A stretch of 64,000 nt of DNA from Bradyrhizobium sp. BR13661 (GTDB lineage: Bacteria > Pseudomonadota > Alphaproteobacteria > Rhizobiales > Xanthobacteraceae). The stretch covers positions 62,001 to 126,000 of the forward strand of contig NZ_JARXWB010000025.1 in the NCBI RefSeq assembly GCF_029892425.1. The letters run 5' to 3'. The notes beneath the pieces were generated by a model. It was not told where the DNA came from. It worked only from the letters and a program-made list of their open reading frames with translations, and searched no databases. The first letter of the stretch is position 1. Each line of letters starts with the position of its first letter. Position numbers and translations under genes: made by a program. Positions 1 through 8,619 of this stretch are shown here, one piece after another.

Positions 1-176
1 ACAGCTGGGCCGTGCTCGAATGGGAATGCGCGCTGAAGCATCCTGAGCAAGGTGCGCGCGAGGGTGCCGAATTCATCAAAAGCCATATCATACGGGTCAC
101 CGAGAAAGCCTTCGACGATTTCGCAGGCTCCGGCACCGACGATGCAGCGAACCGCAAGATGCTCGGCATCTCCTGA
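1..176 (+). CDS. Sugar phosphate isomerase/epimerase family protein, C-terminal part
   Basis: Only the last 57 codons lie in the window; the reading frame is open from base 3 to the TGA at 174-176. The visible residues (SWAVLEWECALKHPEQG near the start, RVTEKAFDDFAGSG, NRKMLGIS at the end) match my memory of the tail of xylose-isomerase-like TIM-barrel sugar isomerases. These genes usually sit beside Gfo/Idh/MocA oxidoreductases, as here: the next gene starts 14 bp downstream after GGGAGGAAC, so the two are probably co-transcribed. The substrate cannot be inferred. Confidence 0.7.
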   Translation, partial: SWAVLEWECALKHPEQGAREGAEFIKSHIIRVTEKAFDDFAGSGTDDAANRKMLGIS

Positions 177-190
177 GCGGGAGGAACGTT

Positions 191-1366
191 ATGGCTATCG
201 AAGCAAGCAATGAAACTGGCGGTCATCGTCGCATCCGGCTCGGCATGGTCGGCGGCGGTCAGGGGGCTTTCATCGGCGCTGTCCACCGCATTGCCGCCCG
301 CATCGACGACCAGTTCGAGCTGGTTGCCGGTGCGCTGGCATCCGATCCGGTTCGCGCCAAGGCCTCCGCAAAGGAGCTCGGCATCGCCGACGACCGTGCC
401 TACGGATCGTTCGAGGAGATGGCGAAGGCGGAAGCTGCGCGTGCGTACGGCATCGAGGCGGTGTCGATCGTGACGCCCAATCACATGCACAGCCCGGTCG
501 CGAAAGTCTTCCTGGAAGCCGGCATTCATGTGATCTGCGACAAGCCCCTCACGACGACCGTCGCCGAGGCCGAGGAGCTGGTGGCCCTGGCCAAAAAGAC
601 GGGCAGGGTTTTCGTGGTGACGCACAATTACACGGGATACCCCATGGTCCGGCAGGCTCGGGCCATGATCGCAAACGGCGACCTTGGCGAAATCCGGTTG
701 GTTCAGGCCGAATATCTGCAGGATTGGTTGACGGAGCGATTGGAGGTCAGCGGTCAGAAGCAGGCGGCGTGGCGGACGGATCCAGCCCGGTCCGGCGCCG
801 GCGGATGTATCGGTGACATCGGCACTCACGCTTACAATCTTGCCTGCTTCGTCACCGGGCTTGAGCTCGACGAACTGCTCGCCCAGCTGTCGACGTTTGT
901 CGAGGGGCGACGTCTCGATGATGACGTCCAGATCCTTCTCAAGTGGAAGGGCGGCGCCAAGGGTATGCTGTGGGCGAGCCAGGTTGCCGTCGGCAATGAG
1001 AACGGCCTCACGCTGCGCGTCTACGGCAGCAAAGGCGGTCTCGAATGGGCGCAGGAGAATCCGAACCATCTGTGGTTCACGCCCTACGGCCAGCCCAAGC
1101 AGCTGCTGACCCGTGGCGGAGCCGGCGCGTTGGGCGAGGCGAGCCGCGCCACGCGCGTCCCCTCGGGCCACCCCGAGGGCTACCTGGAAGGTTTCGCAAC
1201 AATCTATGCCGAGGCAGCGCGCGCTATCCGGGCGGCAATCGCCGGTGAAAAGCCGGATCCCGAGGTCATCTTCCCGACCGTTGAAGATGGGCTTGCAGGC
1301 GTGAAGTTCATCGATGCTGCGGTGAGATCCGCGGCATCCAGAAGCTCCTGGGTTCGGATGACGTGA
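191..1366 (+). CDS. Gfo/Idh/MocA family NAD(P)-dependent oxidoreductase
   Basis: 391 aa, close to the usual family length. The N-terminal Rossmann motif GMVGGGQGAFIG is at about residues 18-29. The typical EKP-like motif appears as CDKPLTTT near residue 118, with GGCIGDIGTHAYN near residue 206 as the substrate-domain His motif. The start ATG has GGGAGGAAC 5-12 bp upstream. These enzymes oxidise sugars, inositols or related polyols; the preceding isomerase gene suggests a sugar pathway. The last about 12 residues do not resemble the usual ending of the family, so a small 3' frameshift next to the scarred region downstream is possible. Confidence 0.88.
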   Translation: MAIEASNETGGHRRIRLGMVGGGQGAFIGAVHRIAARIDDQFELVAGALASDPVRAKASAKELGIADDRAYGSFEEMAKAEAARAYGIEAVSIVTPNHMHSPVAKVFLEAGIHVICDKPLTTTVAEAEELVALAKKTGRVFVVTHNYTGYPMVRQARAMIANGDLGEIRLVQAEYLQDWLTERLEVSGQKQAAWRTDPARSGAGGCIGDIGTHAYNLACFVTGLELDELLAQLSTFVEGRRLDDDVQILLKWKGGAKGMLWASQVAVGNENGLTLRVYGSKGGLEWAQENPNHLWFTPYGQPKQLLTRGGAGALGEASRATRVPSGHPEGYLEGFATIYAEAARAIRAAIAGEKPDPEVIFPTVEDGLAGVKFIDAAVRSAASRSSWVRMT

Positions 1367-1408
1367 CCGCGCCGCCTTTAACTCGCCTCGAATTTCGATC
1401 GAGCGGAT

Positions 1409-1807
1409 CTACCAGCGGATGACTTCCCCGCTACGAACGCTCTCATCGGCGGCAAAGATGATGCGGAGCGAGTTGATCGCGTCCTCGTGATGCTCGGACA
1501 GGTCAACCTCGCCACGAACAGCACTCAGGAACAGCCGCTGCTCGCGCTCGCATAACTCCTGATGGCCGGGTTCGTCTGCTGTCGAGATCATCTCGTCCGG
1601 CTTTGCAAAATGGCCATCGGCGCCGCGCGCCGCGTGATGGATGCGAAAGGCGTTGGTACGCGTGTGCGTGTCATGGTCCGCCGAATGCGCGGCCGCATCG
1701 GTGCTCTCTTTCGCGACCATCGAAACGCTGCCATCAGGGCCGATCAAGTCCTTCACGAAATGAGCGGTCTCGCTCATCATCGGACCCCAGCCGAGCTGGC
1801 GCAGTGA
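1409..1807 (-). pseudogene. C-terminal remnant of a second Gfo/Idh/MocA oxidoreductase
   Basis: About 130 codons remain. The frame runs from LRQLGWGPMMSETAHFVKD (starting upstream of the first ATG, near 1807) to HHEDAINSLRIIFAADESV and a stop at 1409-1411. The ending is typical of Gfo/Idh oxidoreductases, but there is no Rossmann half. Upstream of 1807 the homology stops at a GC-rich hairpin. It is therefore a 5'-truncated gene, opposite in strand to the intact relative at 191-1366. Confidence 0.7.
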
Positions 1808-1839
1808 AGAGGAGGACGGGACGCGCCCCGTCCTCCTCC
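1808..1839 (-). terminator. GC-rich hairpin at the end of the substrate-binding-protein remnant
   Basis: An inverted repeat of the form GAGGACGGG ... CCCGTCCTC with a short loop lies just past the stop codon of the minus-strand remnant at 1845-2033. It resembles a rho-independent terminator stem but lacks a clear T-tract. It probably came along with the remnant as its original 3' end. Confidence 0.4.
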
Positions 1840-1844
1840 TCGGA

Positions 1845-2033
1845 TCACTTCTTCATCGCCTCGATGATGGCGAAGCTGTAGGCGCCTTCGGGCTTCTTGG
1901 TGATGACGGGATCGGAACCGCCCGACATCAGGGTCGCCACCGTGCGCTCGTAGTCCTTGACGTCGAGCTTGCCGTCGGCGTCGCCGAGCAGCTTGTCGAT
2001 CTCGCCCATCATCCGCTTCTGATCCTTCTCGGT
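1845..2033 (-). pseudogene. C-terminal remnant of an ABC transporter substrate-binding protein
   Basis: About 63 codons are left, ending in FAIIEAMKK and a TGA read on the minus strand at 1845-1847. The segment with GDADGKLDVKDYERTV and GGSDPVITKKPEGAYSF looks like the tail of a NitT/TauT-type periplasmic binding protein. The frame is cut exactly at 2034-2036, where a TAA in frame coincides with the start of unrelated amidase-like sequence on the other strand. That junction shows a recombination break rather than gradual decay. Confidence 0.6.
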
Positions 2034-2034
2034 T

Positions 2035-2206
2035 TATCTCAATGCACTCGACCAGGTCGCGGCCTTGCGCCGGTCATTCGATGCGTTGTTCGCGCAGTAC
2101 GACTTCCTGATCACGCCGTCCGCCGCGGCGATGCCGTGGCCAGCCACCGAATCCCATCCTGCTGCCATCGACGGCCAGCCGCTCGGTTCGCGCGGCCGGG
2201 CGCTTG
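2035..2206 (+). pseudogene. Internal fragment of an amidase-signature enzyme
   Basis: About 57 codons in one frame resemble the region after the catalytic core of amidases: YLNALDQVAALRRSFDALF, then YDFLITPSAAAMPWPA. There is no start, no Ser-cisSer-Lys triad and no proper end; homology fades near 2206. It is not a copy of the intact amidase at 3090-4517, whose equivalent text (WDFLITPSVSVAAFPA) differs. It adjoins the binding-protein remnant at 2033/2035. Confidence 0.6.
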
Positions 2207-2299
2207 AGGTCCGGCGTCCCGCTTTCGAAATCACCCGCCCGAACGAGGCGGACGCCTCGTCCGATGACAACAGCTTTGGCCGATCATCGACCGGTACGT

Positions 2300-3079
2300 T
2301 CAACGCCGATGGGACAATTGCGTCACTGCGCGACCGGCAGCCGGAATACCCGTCGATAGTCCGCCGTCTACTGCGATGGTCTGGCCGGTGATCATTGATG
2401 CCTTCTCGGAGACGAGAAACGCAACCGCGTCGGCAACGTTCGCAGGAACTGAAATTCGGGGCAGCGGGCAGAGCGCTTGCAGCTCGTCGAATACGCTTGG
2501 GTTGGCTTCGAGGCGTGCGTTCCAGGCGCGGGTTCGGACAGTACCTGGCGCAACAGTGTTCACTCGGACGCCATGCGGCCCAAGTTCGACGGCCAGGCAT
2601 TTTGTCAGATGGATCAACGCCGCCTTTCCGGCGCTGTAGCCCGGGAAGCCGTAAACCCCGAGTCCGTTGACGGTTGCGATGCTCACTATGCTTCCTTGCT
2701 GCGCAATCAGCTGATCTCGGAAAGCCTGAATGCAAAGAAATGCAGAGTCGAGATTGGCAGCGATGTCTTCACGCCAGGTGGCATAGTCCATCGTGAAGAT
2801 CGAAGCTCCCTTCGCTCGGCCGACCGTGTTTACGAGAGCCGTGATGTTCCCGAGCTTCATTGCCGCGGCTGCTGCGGCGGAAACCGAAGCAGGATCGGTC
2901 GCGTCTACTTTGAACGAAACGGCCTGACCACCTTCGATGCGGATGTTGGAGCAAATTGTTTCCGCTCGCTCTTCATCTAGATCGACGCAGACAATGCCGA
3001 ACCCATCGCGCGCGAGAGTTTGACAAATGGCGCTGCCGATATCTCCAGCGCCCCCCGTGACGAAAGCCCAGTTGATCAT
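2300..3079 (-). CDS. Short-chain dehydrogenase/reductase (SDR)
   Basis: 259 aa from the ATG at 3079, which follows AAGGAC on the minus strand; a longer frame exists but the family N-terminus MINWAFVTGGAGDIG starts here. It shows the TGGAGDIG cofactor loop (about residues 8-15), the catalytic YSAGK motif (about 150-154) and the DGG motif near the C-terminus, so it is a classical NAD(P)-dependent SDR. It lies 10 bp after the amidase gene as last gene of a five-gene operon, where it may oxidise the product of the amidase or lyase. The last about 20 residues run past the usual end of the family, into the scarred region. Confidence 0.88.
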   Translation of the reverse strand: MINWAFVTGGAGDIGSAICQTLARDGFGIVCVDLDEERAETICSNIRIEGGQAVSFKVDATDPASVSAAAAAAMKLGNITALVNTVGRAKGASIFTMDYATWREDIAANLDSAFLCIQAFRDQLIAQQGSIVSIATVNGLGVYGFPGYSAGKAALIHLTKCLAVELGPHGVRVNTVAPGTVRTRAWNARLEANPSVFDELQALCPLPRISVPANVADAVAFLVSEKASMITGQTIAVDGGLSTGIPAAGRAVTQLSHRR

Positions 3080-3089
3080 GTCTAGTCCT

Positions 3090-4517
3090 TTAATGTTGCG
3101 TGGGGTGAGGGGGGCGATGTTGCGCCCAAGGTCGCGTCGTCTCGAACCGAGATGACAGCTGCAAGACGCCGAGATCATCGAAACGCCGTCCGACGATCTG
3201 CAGCCCGACAGGAAGGCCCTCTGATGTGAATCCGCAAGGGATTGAGGCAGCCGGATTGCCCGACAAGTTGAATGGGTATGAGAACTCCGCCCAGCTCAAC
3301 CAGTCCCAGGGGTGTTGCGGCCAGTGAGCGGGCTGCAGTCGATCCGCCGGAAATGCGGCGACGGACACGGAGGGTGTGATGAGGAAGTCCCAATTCTCGA
3401 AGAAGCGGTGTATGTCGACCGCATAGGCGTACTTCTTCAGCCGCATGCTCTGATACTCAGCAAGGGTGTAGGTCATGCCGGCGCGGATACAAGTCACGAA
3501 CCCCGGATCCATCTTTGCTTCCCACTCGGGCAGGAGCGATGCATGACGGGCGGCAAAATGTGCCGGCCAGAAGAAGCGAGCGAGTTCTGGACCATGCGGG
3601 CCCCAGGCAGGCGTGATTTCCTCGACCGTGAGACCCAATTCGGCTTCGAAGACCTTCACGGCCGCAGAAACTAGTTCGGCGACCTCCCGGTCGACCCGCG
3701 CGTGACCGAGATCAGGACTGAAAGCGATGCGCAGGGGCCGAGGAGAAGTGTCATGCAGTCGGCCGGGATAATCCGCCGGGAGGGACTCCAAGCTTGTCTG
3801 ATCCCATGGATGAGGTCCAGCCATCACCTTCAGCATCAGACTCGCGTCAGCGACGCTGCGCGTGATTGGCCCCAAGTGGAGGGTGTTGTCGCCGGCGGAG
3901 GGTGGATAGATTGGAACGCGCCCATACGTCGGTTTCAGCCCAAATACGCCACAGAAGTGCGCAGGCATGCGGATCGAGCCGGCGCCGTCTCCGCCCTGGT
4001 GAAGCGGCCCATACCCCGCAGCCGCCCCGACGCCCGCGCCCGACGAAGAGGCCCCGGCATTGTAGCCGTGCTTCCATGGGTTATGTGTGGTCCCGGTCAA
4101 CGGCCCTTCGCTGACCCCTTTCCAACCAAACTCCGGCGTTGTGGTTTTGCCCAGGATGATCGCCCCCGCATCCCGCAGCCGTGCGACCATCGGCGTGGTG
4201 AAGTCCGGCGTTTTGCCCTTGCTTGTGAAGCTGCCGAACTCCGTCGGTAGTCCGGCGATTGCTTCGTGGTCCTTGATCGTGACCGGAATCCCGTGCAGGG
4301 GACCGGACCCTTCCCCTCTCATGAGAGCCCGTTCAGCTTCTCGTGCTTGGTCTAGAGCCATCTCCGGGGTCAACCGGGCAAAGGCATTTAGACGTGGCTC
4401 CATACGCTCAATGCGTTCGAGAATGGTTCGCACGAGCTCTACCGGGGACAGCGCTCGCGATTGGTAGAAACGCGTTAATTCAGCGGCGGATGCGAAACAA
4501 AGATCTTCGGCGTTCAT
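3090..4517 (-). CDS. Amidase (amidase-signature family)
   Basis: 475 aa, normal length. The catalytic Lys is in VTIKDHEAI (about residue 78). The signature GGDGAGSIRMPA (about 174-185) supplies the nucleophilic Ser of the Ser-cisSer-Lys triad, preceded by the glycine/serine-rich GASSSGAGVG. It would hydrolyse an amide bond in the cytoplasm, releasing ammonia or an amine; substrates cannot be predicted within this broad family. It starts 7 bp after the binding-protein gene and ends 10 bp before the SDR gene, so all three are one transcript. Confidence 0.9.
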   Translation of the reverse strand: MNAEDLCFASAAELTRFYQSRALSPVELVRTILERIERMEPRLNAFARLTPEMALDQAREAERALMRGEGSGPLHGIPVTIKDHEAIAGLPTEFGSFTSKGKTPDFTTPMVARLRDAGAIILGKTTTPEFGWKGVSEGPLTGTTHNPWKHGYNAGASSSGAGVGAAAGYGPLHQGGDGAGSIRMPAHFCGVFGLKPTYGRVPIYPPSAGDNTLHLGPITRSVADASLMLKVMAGPHPWDQTSLESLPADYPGRLHDTSPRPLRIAFSPDLGHARVDREVAELVSAAVKVFEAELGLTVEEITPAWGPHGPELARFFWPAHFAARHASLLPEWEAKMDPGFVTCIRAGMTYTLAEYQSMRLKKYAYAVDIHRFFENWDFLITPSVSVAAFPADRLQPAHWPQHPWDWLSWAEFSYPFNLSGNPAASIPCGFTSEGLPVGLQIVGRRFDDLGVLQLSSRFETTRPWAQHRPPHPTQH

Positions 4518-4524
4518 ACGACAA

Positions 4525-6114
4525 TCAGCCCTTCTTCAAATTCCAGAAGACCGGCATGCCGTCGACCATACCGGTCAGATTTGAGCGATAGGCGGTCGGT
4601 TGGTAGTAAAACCCCAGCGGAATGTACGGCACATCCTCAAAGGCCTGTCTTTGCATCGAGTCGATAATCTTTTTCTGCTCGGCGATATCGGCTGTGTTCA
4701 TGAAGGCGTCACGGTAGCCTTCCAGAGCAACGCTGGTCGGCCAGCCGGCGCCCGAGAAGCCGTTGGCGCCGATGCCTCTCAGGAAGGTGTGACTGATCGG
4801 GTTAAGCCCCAAGATACCGGAAGTATAATTGCACCAGACGCTCCAGCCGCCGTGGTCGACGGGCTGCTGCGAGTTGAGGCGGGGTAGCACCGTTCCCCAG
4901 TCCAGCGCTTGATAGTCCAGATTGACGCCGCTGCGCCGGAACATGTCCGCGGCGATTTCGCTCATCGCATTCAGAGATGGGATATCGGTGGGGACCAGAA
5001 ATACGACCTTCTCGCCGTTGTACCCGGCCGCATGTAGCTCCTTCTTGACCTTCTCGATGCTGCGTGGCTGCTTGAGGACATCGAGGCCGACATCGCTGGC
5101 CGAGGGCGAACCCGGTAAGAAGAAGCCGACGTCGTCCTTCCAGAGGCTATGGTCCTCGCCTATTACAGCAGTCATGTAATCGGCTTGATTGACGGCGGCG
5201 AGGAATGCGCGGCGAATGGCCGGATTGTTGAACGGCGGCTGCAGGTGGTTGAACTGCAAGAGTGCAAGATAACCAGCCTTGTCTTTTACGTCGACGGTCA
5301 CGCCGCGCAATGACTTGAGCTGAGGTAGAAGATCGGCAGTAGGCTGCTCCCACCAATCCATCTCGCCGACCCGAAGAGCTGCCGCGGCAGTGGACGCATC
5401 GGGCAAGGTGTGCCACTCGACGCGATCGATGTGAACGTTCTTCGCTCCTGCGGTGAAGCCTGGGGCCTCTTGCCGGGGGACATAGCCTGCGAACCGCTCA
5501 TACACGGCGCGCGTGCCGGCCAGGCGCTCGTCGGCTCGGAAGCGGAAGGGACCACTTCCGATGATTTCAGCTACTTGCTTTGCGGGGTCCGTCTGGGCGA
5601 GACGCTCGGGCATAATGAAGCAACACCTTGATGGCTTGCCGAGCGCAAAGGGCAACGACGGAAACGGTTGCTTCAGCCGAAAGCGGATAACCTTATCGGT
5701 GGGGGCTGTCAGTTCATCTGTGATAGCGGCGAGCTGCTTGCCCAAGACATCAAGGCGCCACCAGCGCTCGATACTCGCCACTACATCCTTTGCGAGAACC
5801 GGAGTGCCGTCGTGAAAAATCAGGCCGTCGCGCAGGTTGATGGTCCAGCGTCGGCCGTCATCCTCCACGAGATGTCCGGCAACCATCTGTGGCTGGATAG
5901 TGAACGATGCGTCCATCCCGTACAGGGTGTCAAAGACCATCAGGCCGTGGTTGCGGCTCACCAGGGCTGGGCTTTGGACCGGGTCCAGTAGAGCCAAGTC
6001 CGACTGGGGGATGAATTTCACGACCTGTCGGCTCTGTGCTCGACTCACTGCGGGACTGAACGACGGCAGGATCGATGCGCCTGCGCCTTTGAGGAGGGTT
6101 CTGCGAGTGACCAT
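4525..6114 (-). CDS. Family 5 (peptide/opine-type) ABC transporter substrate-binding protein
   Basis: 529 aa from the ATG at 6114 (GGAGCG six bases upstream); the frame is open 18 codons further but without a ribosome site. The N-terminus MVTRRTLLKGAG is Tat-like and followed by a hydrophobic stretch ending near SRAQS. The body has DppA/OppA-type features: DPVQSPALVSRN near the mature N-terminus, LRDGLIFHDGTPV (about 96-108) and FNNPAIRRAFLAAVN. It should bind a peptide- or opine-like ligand in the periplasm. No permease or ATPase gene is adjacent, so it must share a transporter encoded elsewhere. An operator-like half-palindrome lies 26 bp upstream. Confidence 0.88.
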   Translation of the reverse strand: MVTRRTLLKGAGASILPSFSPAVSRAQSRQVVKFIPQSDLALLDPVQSPALVSRNHGLMVFDTLYGMDASFTIQPQMVAGHLVEDDGRRWTINLRDGLIFHDGTPVLAKDVVASIERWWRLDVLGKQLAAITDELTAPTDKVIRFRLKQPFPSLPFALGKPSRCCFIMPERLAQTDPAKQVAEIIGSGPFRFRADERLAGTRAVYERFAGYVPRQEAPGFTAGAKNVHIDRVEWHTLPDASTAAAALRVGEMDWWEQPTADLLPQLKSLRGVTVDVKDKAGYLALLQFNHLQPPFNNPAIRRAFLAAVNQADYMTAVIGEDHSLWKDDVGFFLPGSPSASDVGLDVLKQPRSIEKVKKELHAAGYNGEKVVFLVPTDIPSLNAMSEIAADMFRRSGVNLDYQALDWGTVLPRLNSQQPVDHGGWSVWCNYTSGILGLNPISHTFLRGIGANGFSGAGWPTSVALEGYRDAFMNTADIAEQKKIIDSMQRQAFEDVPYIPLGFYYQPTAYRSNLTGMVDGMPVFWNLKKG

Positions 6115-6139
6115 GTCGTGCGCTCCGTAAATTCCTGAA

Positions 6140-6155
6140 TTTTGATATAGCAGGG
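6140..6155. promoter_or_regulatory. Weak copy of the putative GntR/FCD operator before the binding-protein gene
   Basis: TTTTGATATAGCAGGG shares its first ten bases with the perfect palindrome at 8477-8492, but the second arm is degenerate. It sits in the 82-bp gap upstream of the binding-protein start at 6114, where an internal promoter would be expected. Weak alone; credible only because of the two other copies. Confidence 0.35.
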
Positions 6156-6196
6156 CGGTTAGTCGCAACTCGTGCGGTGCTGGCGGTTGCTGTTCC

Positions 6197-7498
6197 TCAA
6201 AAATAGGTCCTCATGGACCGCGTGATCCGATAATCATCGTCGACCACGTGTACGATCCTCCACTTGTCGAATGTCAAACAAGGGTGAGAGATACCAAGCG
6301 CCACCATGTCTCCCACTCTGAGCTGCGAACTCGCTGGTAACGTCATGTGGCAATGCTGATCATTCAGTCCCGTGACTGAGTGTCCTGGAGGGATCGGCAG
6401 AGGTCCCGCCATCCCGTTATTCGGTCGAAACCAGCTCAGCGCAACCGGTGGCTCATCATGGGAGATGTCGCGTTTGCCCAATCCAAGGATCGCCTTCTGT
6501 GGCTCGGGACGCGACTGGACGTAGCTCCAGACTTCGAGTGCCGGGCGGAGGCCCTCGTCGTTCCCGACGATGGTGGGGCTGCGCTCGCGAAGCCGCTCGA
6601 ATGCGCGCGTGTACATGATGGCGTCGTGCGTGATGTAGCATCCGGATCTCAGAACCACGTGATGTGACCGACCGAGACGGGCTTGCTTGAGTTTGGCCGC
6701 CACGATGTCGAAATAGGATGATCCGCCTGCGCTTAAAATCGGCTCGTCCACTGAGAACAGATGCTCCGCTGCGCACCGCTCCGCGAGATCGATCATGCAG
6801 TCGAGAAACGCTTCGACCTTGGCAGCCGCCTCGGCTGGCTGAGGCGAATTGAGCAGGCCCTCGAAGCCTTCGATTCCCGCCAAACTAAGTCCGGCAGTTG
6901 CCGCAACCACGCGGGCGAGATCCAAAGCTTGAGCGACGGAGCGACACCCAGTGCGTCCGCCCGGATAACCCAGCTCGACCAGCACATTCACCGCTCGCGG
7001 CAATCGCATCATCGATGCTTGTCGCGCGATGGATTTGGCATTCTCGGCGTCGTCGACAAGGCAGTAGAACTCGAAATCCGGATCGTTGCGGATTTCCGAG
7101 AGAGCGAATTCGATGGCAGCGCGCCCGACAAGCTGGTTTGCCAGGAATATCCTGCTGTGGCCGAACGCTCTTGCGACCCTGATTTGATGCGTCGTTGATA
7201 GAGTAATCGCCCACGCACCGTCCGCAATTTGGAGATCGAACAGATCGGGCGCCATCGTCGTTTTGCCGTGAGGAGCGAACCGGACATTCTGAGCGCTCAA
7301 GAACCGCTTCATCCAGGCGCTGTTGTGCCGGAGCGCCGTTTCTCTGATGACGGCCACGGGTAAGGGGAGGTCTTCTCTCAGAATCTCCCAGCTCCGCTTG
7401 GGCACATCGTCGAGCAAGATGTTCTCGGAGGTTGGCGGAACGCCCTTTTCCCAGGGCGCCAGACCGGCCTGGGTGATCCCTCTTTTTGACTTGTTCAT
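6197..7498 (-). CDS. PLP-dependent amino acid deaminase / D-threonine aldolase-like (alanine racemase fold)
   Basis: 433 aa. The motif RFAPHGKTTMAP (about residues 72-83) carries the lysine expected to bind PLP in the N-terminal barrel of fold-type III enzymes. The C-terminal part contains HCHMTLP, placed like the metal-binding His/Cys pair of D-serine dehydratase/D-threonine aldolase. Relatives act on D-amino acids, giving ammonia plus a keto acid or an aldehyde. It overlaps the lactonase gene by 4 bp (ATGA-type). With a peptide/opine binding protein and an amidase beside it, use of an N-acylated or D-amino-acid compound is a reasonable inference. Confidence 0.82.
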   Translation of the reverse strand: MNKSKRGITQAGLAPWEKGVPPTSENILLDDVPKRSWEILREDLPLPVAVIRETALRHNSAWMKRFLSAQNVRFAPHGKTTMAPDLFDLQIADGAWAITLSTTHQIRVARAFGHSRIFLANQLVGRAAIEFALSEIRNDPDFEFYCLVDDAENAKSIARQASMMRLPRAVNVLVELGYPGGRTGCRSVAQALDLARVVAATAGLSLAGIEGFEGLLNSPQPAEAAAKVEAFLDCMIDLAERCAAEHLFSVDEPILSAGGSSYFDIVAAKLKQARLGRSHHVVLRSGCYITHDAIMYTRAFERLRERSPTIVGNDEGLRPALEVWSYVQSRPEPQKAILGLGKRDISHDEPPVALSWFRPNNGMAGPLPIPPGHSVTGLNDQHCHMTLPASSQLRVGDMVALGISHPCLTFDKWRIVHVVDDDYRITRSMRTYF

Positions 7499-8430
7499 TG
7501 CTCTGCCTCTCGTGCGAAGCGCGCCTCAGTCGCGCAAGAGTCGGCGTCGTCCCGCATATTTCCGAAGACCCCCTCGGAAATGCCCGTAGTATCTGTCCGA
7601 AAGGCAATCACTGTCCCGCTCTCTGCTCTCCCCGAACGGTCGGTCGCGAGCGAGGTTACGAAGACGGTTTTTCCGTCAGGTCCGCCGAAGCAAGGCATCG
7701 TGGGCGCGGACACCGGCAAAGCTATGCTGTCGACGAGCACGCCGTCGGGTGAGAACCTGTTGATGCAACCCGCTGTCACGCCGGCACTCCAGTACAGGCC
7801 ATTCACGTCAACGGCTGCACCGTCCGGAAGTCCGTCCCTCTCGGTGAGAACCGCGAACGACTTGGCCCGTCCGAGACGCCCAGATCGAGCGTCGAAGTCG
7901 AACGCGCGGATCTCGCCCGAGTTACTGCTCGCGCGACTATCGGCGTGATACATGGTTCGGGCATCGGGACTCCAAGCCAGTCCATTCGATACCTTGAGGC
8001 CATCAATGACACGTTCGCAGGAGCCGGTCGGGGTAATTCGGTAGAGGGCTCCGGAGGCCGCGCGTGGGATGGCGTCGTGCATGCTGCCAACCCAAAAGCA
8101 CCCGTCCGGGCCGATCCTCCCGTCGTTCAGGCGGTTCGTCGTACGGTCAGGCTCAGGGTGAACGAGGAAATCGAGCGTCTCCCTCGAAGGATCGAACAGG
8201 TGGATCCCACTCCTCAGAGCGGCGATAAGGCGTCCATCCTGAGCGAAAGCAAGACTGCCGACCGCAGATGGCATGGCGTATGCGGCCGATCTTCTGGTGT
8301 TTGGGTCGAGCCAGTGAATCGACGGTGACACGATGTCGACGAACCAGAGGACGTTTCGGGTGGTGTCCCACACCGGGCTTTCACCGATCGCAAGATCAAA
8401 ATCGATGAGTGTCTCGAAGCTGATAGTCAC
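7495..8430 (-). CDS. SMP-30/gluconolactonase/LRE-like lactonase
   Basis: 311 aa, matching the six-bladed propeller family. The N-terminal metal-site region reads IGESPVWDTTRNVLWFVD (Glu about residue 17). Later motifs include NRLNDGRIGPDGCFWVGSM (about 105) with the metal-binding Asn, and KVSNGLAWSPDARTMYHADS (about 148-167) with the catalytic Asp. Family members hydrolyse sugar lactones with a divalent metal. It is the first gene of the minus-strand operon, with its promoter region next to the divergent regulator. Confidence 0.88.
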   Translation of the reverse strand: MTISFETLIDFDLAIGESPVWDTTRNVLWFVDIVSPSIHWLDPNTRRSAAYAMPSAVGSLAFAQDGRLIAALRSGIHLFDPSRETLDFLVHPEPDRTTNRLNDGRIGPDGCFWVGSMHDAIPRAASGALYRITPTGSCERVIDGLKVSNGLAWSPDARTMYHADSRASSNSGEIRAFDFDARSGRLGRAKSFAVLTERDGLPDGAAVDVNGLYWSAGVTAGCINRFSPDGVLVDSIALPVSAPTMPCFGGPDGKTVFVTSLATDRSGRAESGTVIAFRTDTTGISEGVFGNMRDDADSCATEARFAREAEQ

Positions 8431-8476
8431 CGAAAAAGCCCCACTCGTGGATCTCGATGTGGTTCATAAATCTGAG

Positions 8477-8492
8477 TTTTGATATATCAAAA
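8477..8492. promoter_or_regulatory. Perfect palindrome, probable operator of the adjacent GntR/FCD regulator
   Basis: TTTTGATATATCAAAA is a perfect 16-bp palindrome in the 189-bp divergent spacer, 47 bp upstream of the lactonase start. GntR-family FadR-type regulators bind short palindromes of this size next to their own genes. A variant is at 8539-8554 and a half copy at 6140-6155. Confidence 0.6.
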
Positions 8493-8514
8493 ATGTAGAT
8501 TTGTCTACCAATTG

Positions 8515-8533
8515 GCGAAATATTGCGAAATAT
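8515..8533. repeat. Tandem direct repeat GCGAAATAT in the divergent promoter
   Basis: GCGAAATAT occurs at 8515-8523 and again at 8525-8533, between the two operator-like palindromes. One helical turn separates the copies, so it may be a second protein-binding site or part of the promoter. Confidence 0.35.
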
Positions 8534-8538
8534 GGCGT

Positions 8539-8554
8539 TTTTGATATGCCAAAT
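8539..8554. promoter_or_regulatory. Second, imperfect copy of the GntR/FCD operator
   Basis: TTTTGATATGCCAAAT matches the perfect site at 8477-8492 at 13 of 16 positions, including the whole first arm. It lies 66-81 bp upstream of the regulator start, suited to autoregulation. Centres of the two sites are 62 bp apart, about six helical turns, which would allow looping. Confidence 0.5.
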
Positions 8555-8619
8555 GCTAATGACGCGGGCGCCGGCTTGCCTTTTGAGGAGCCATAGCCGC
8601 AGATGTTCGCCTTGAGGAA

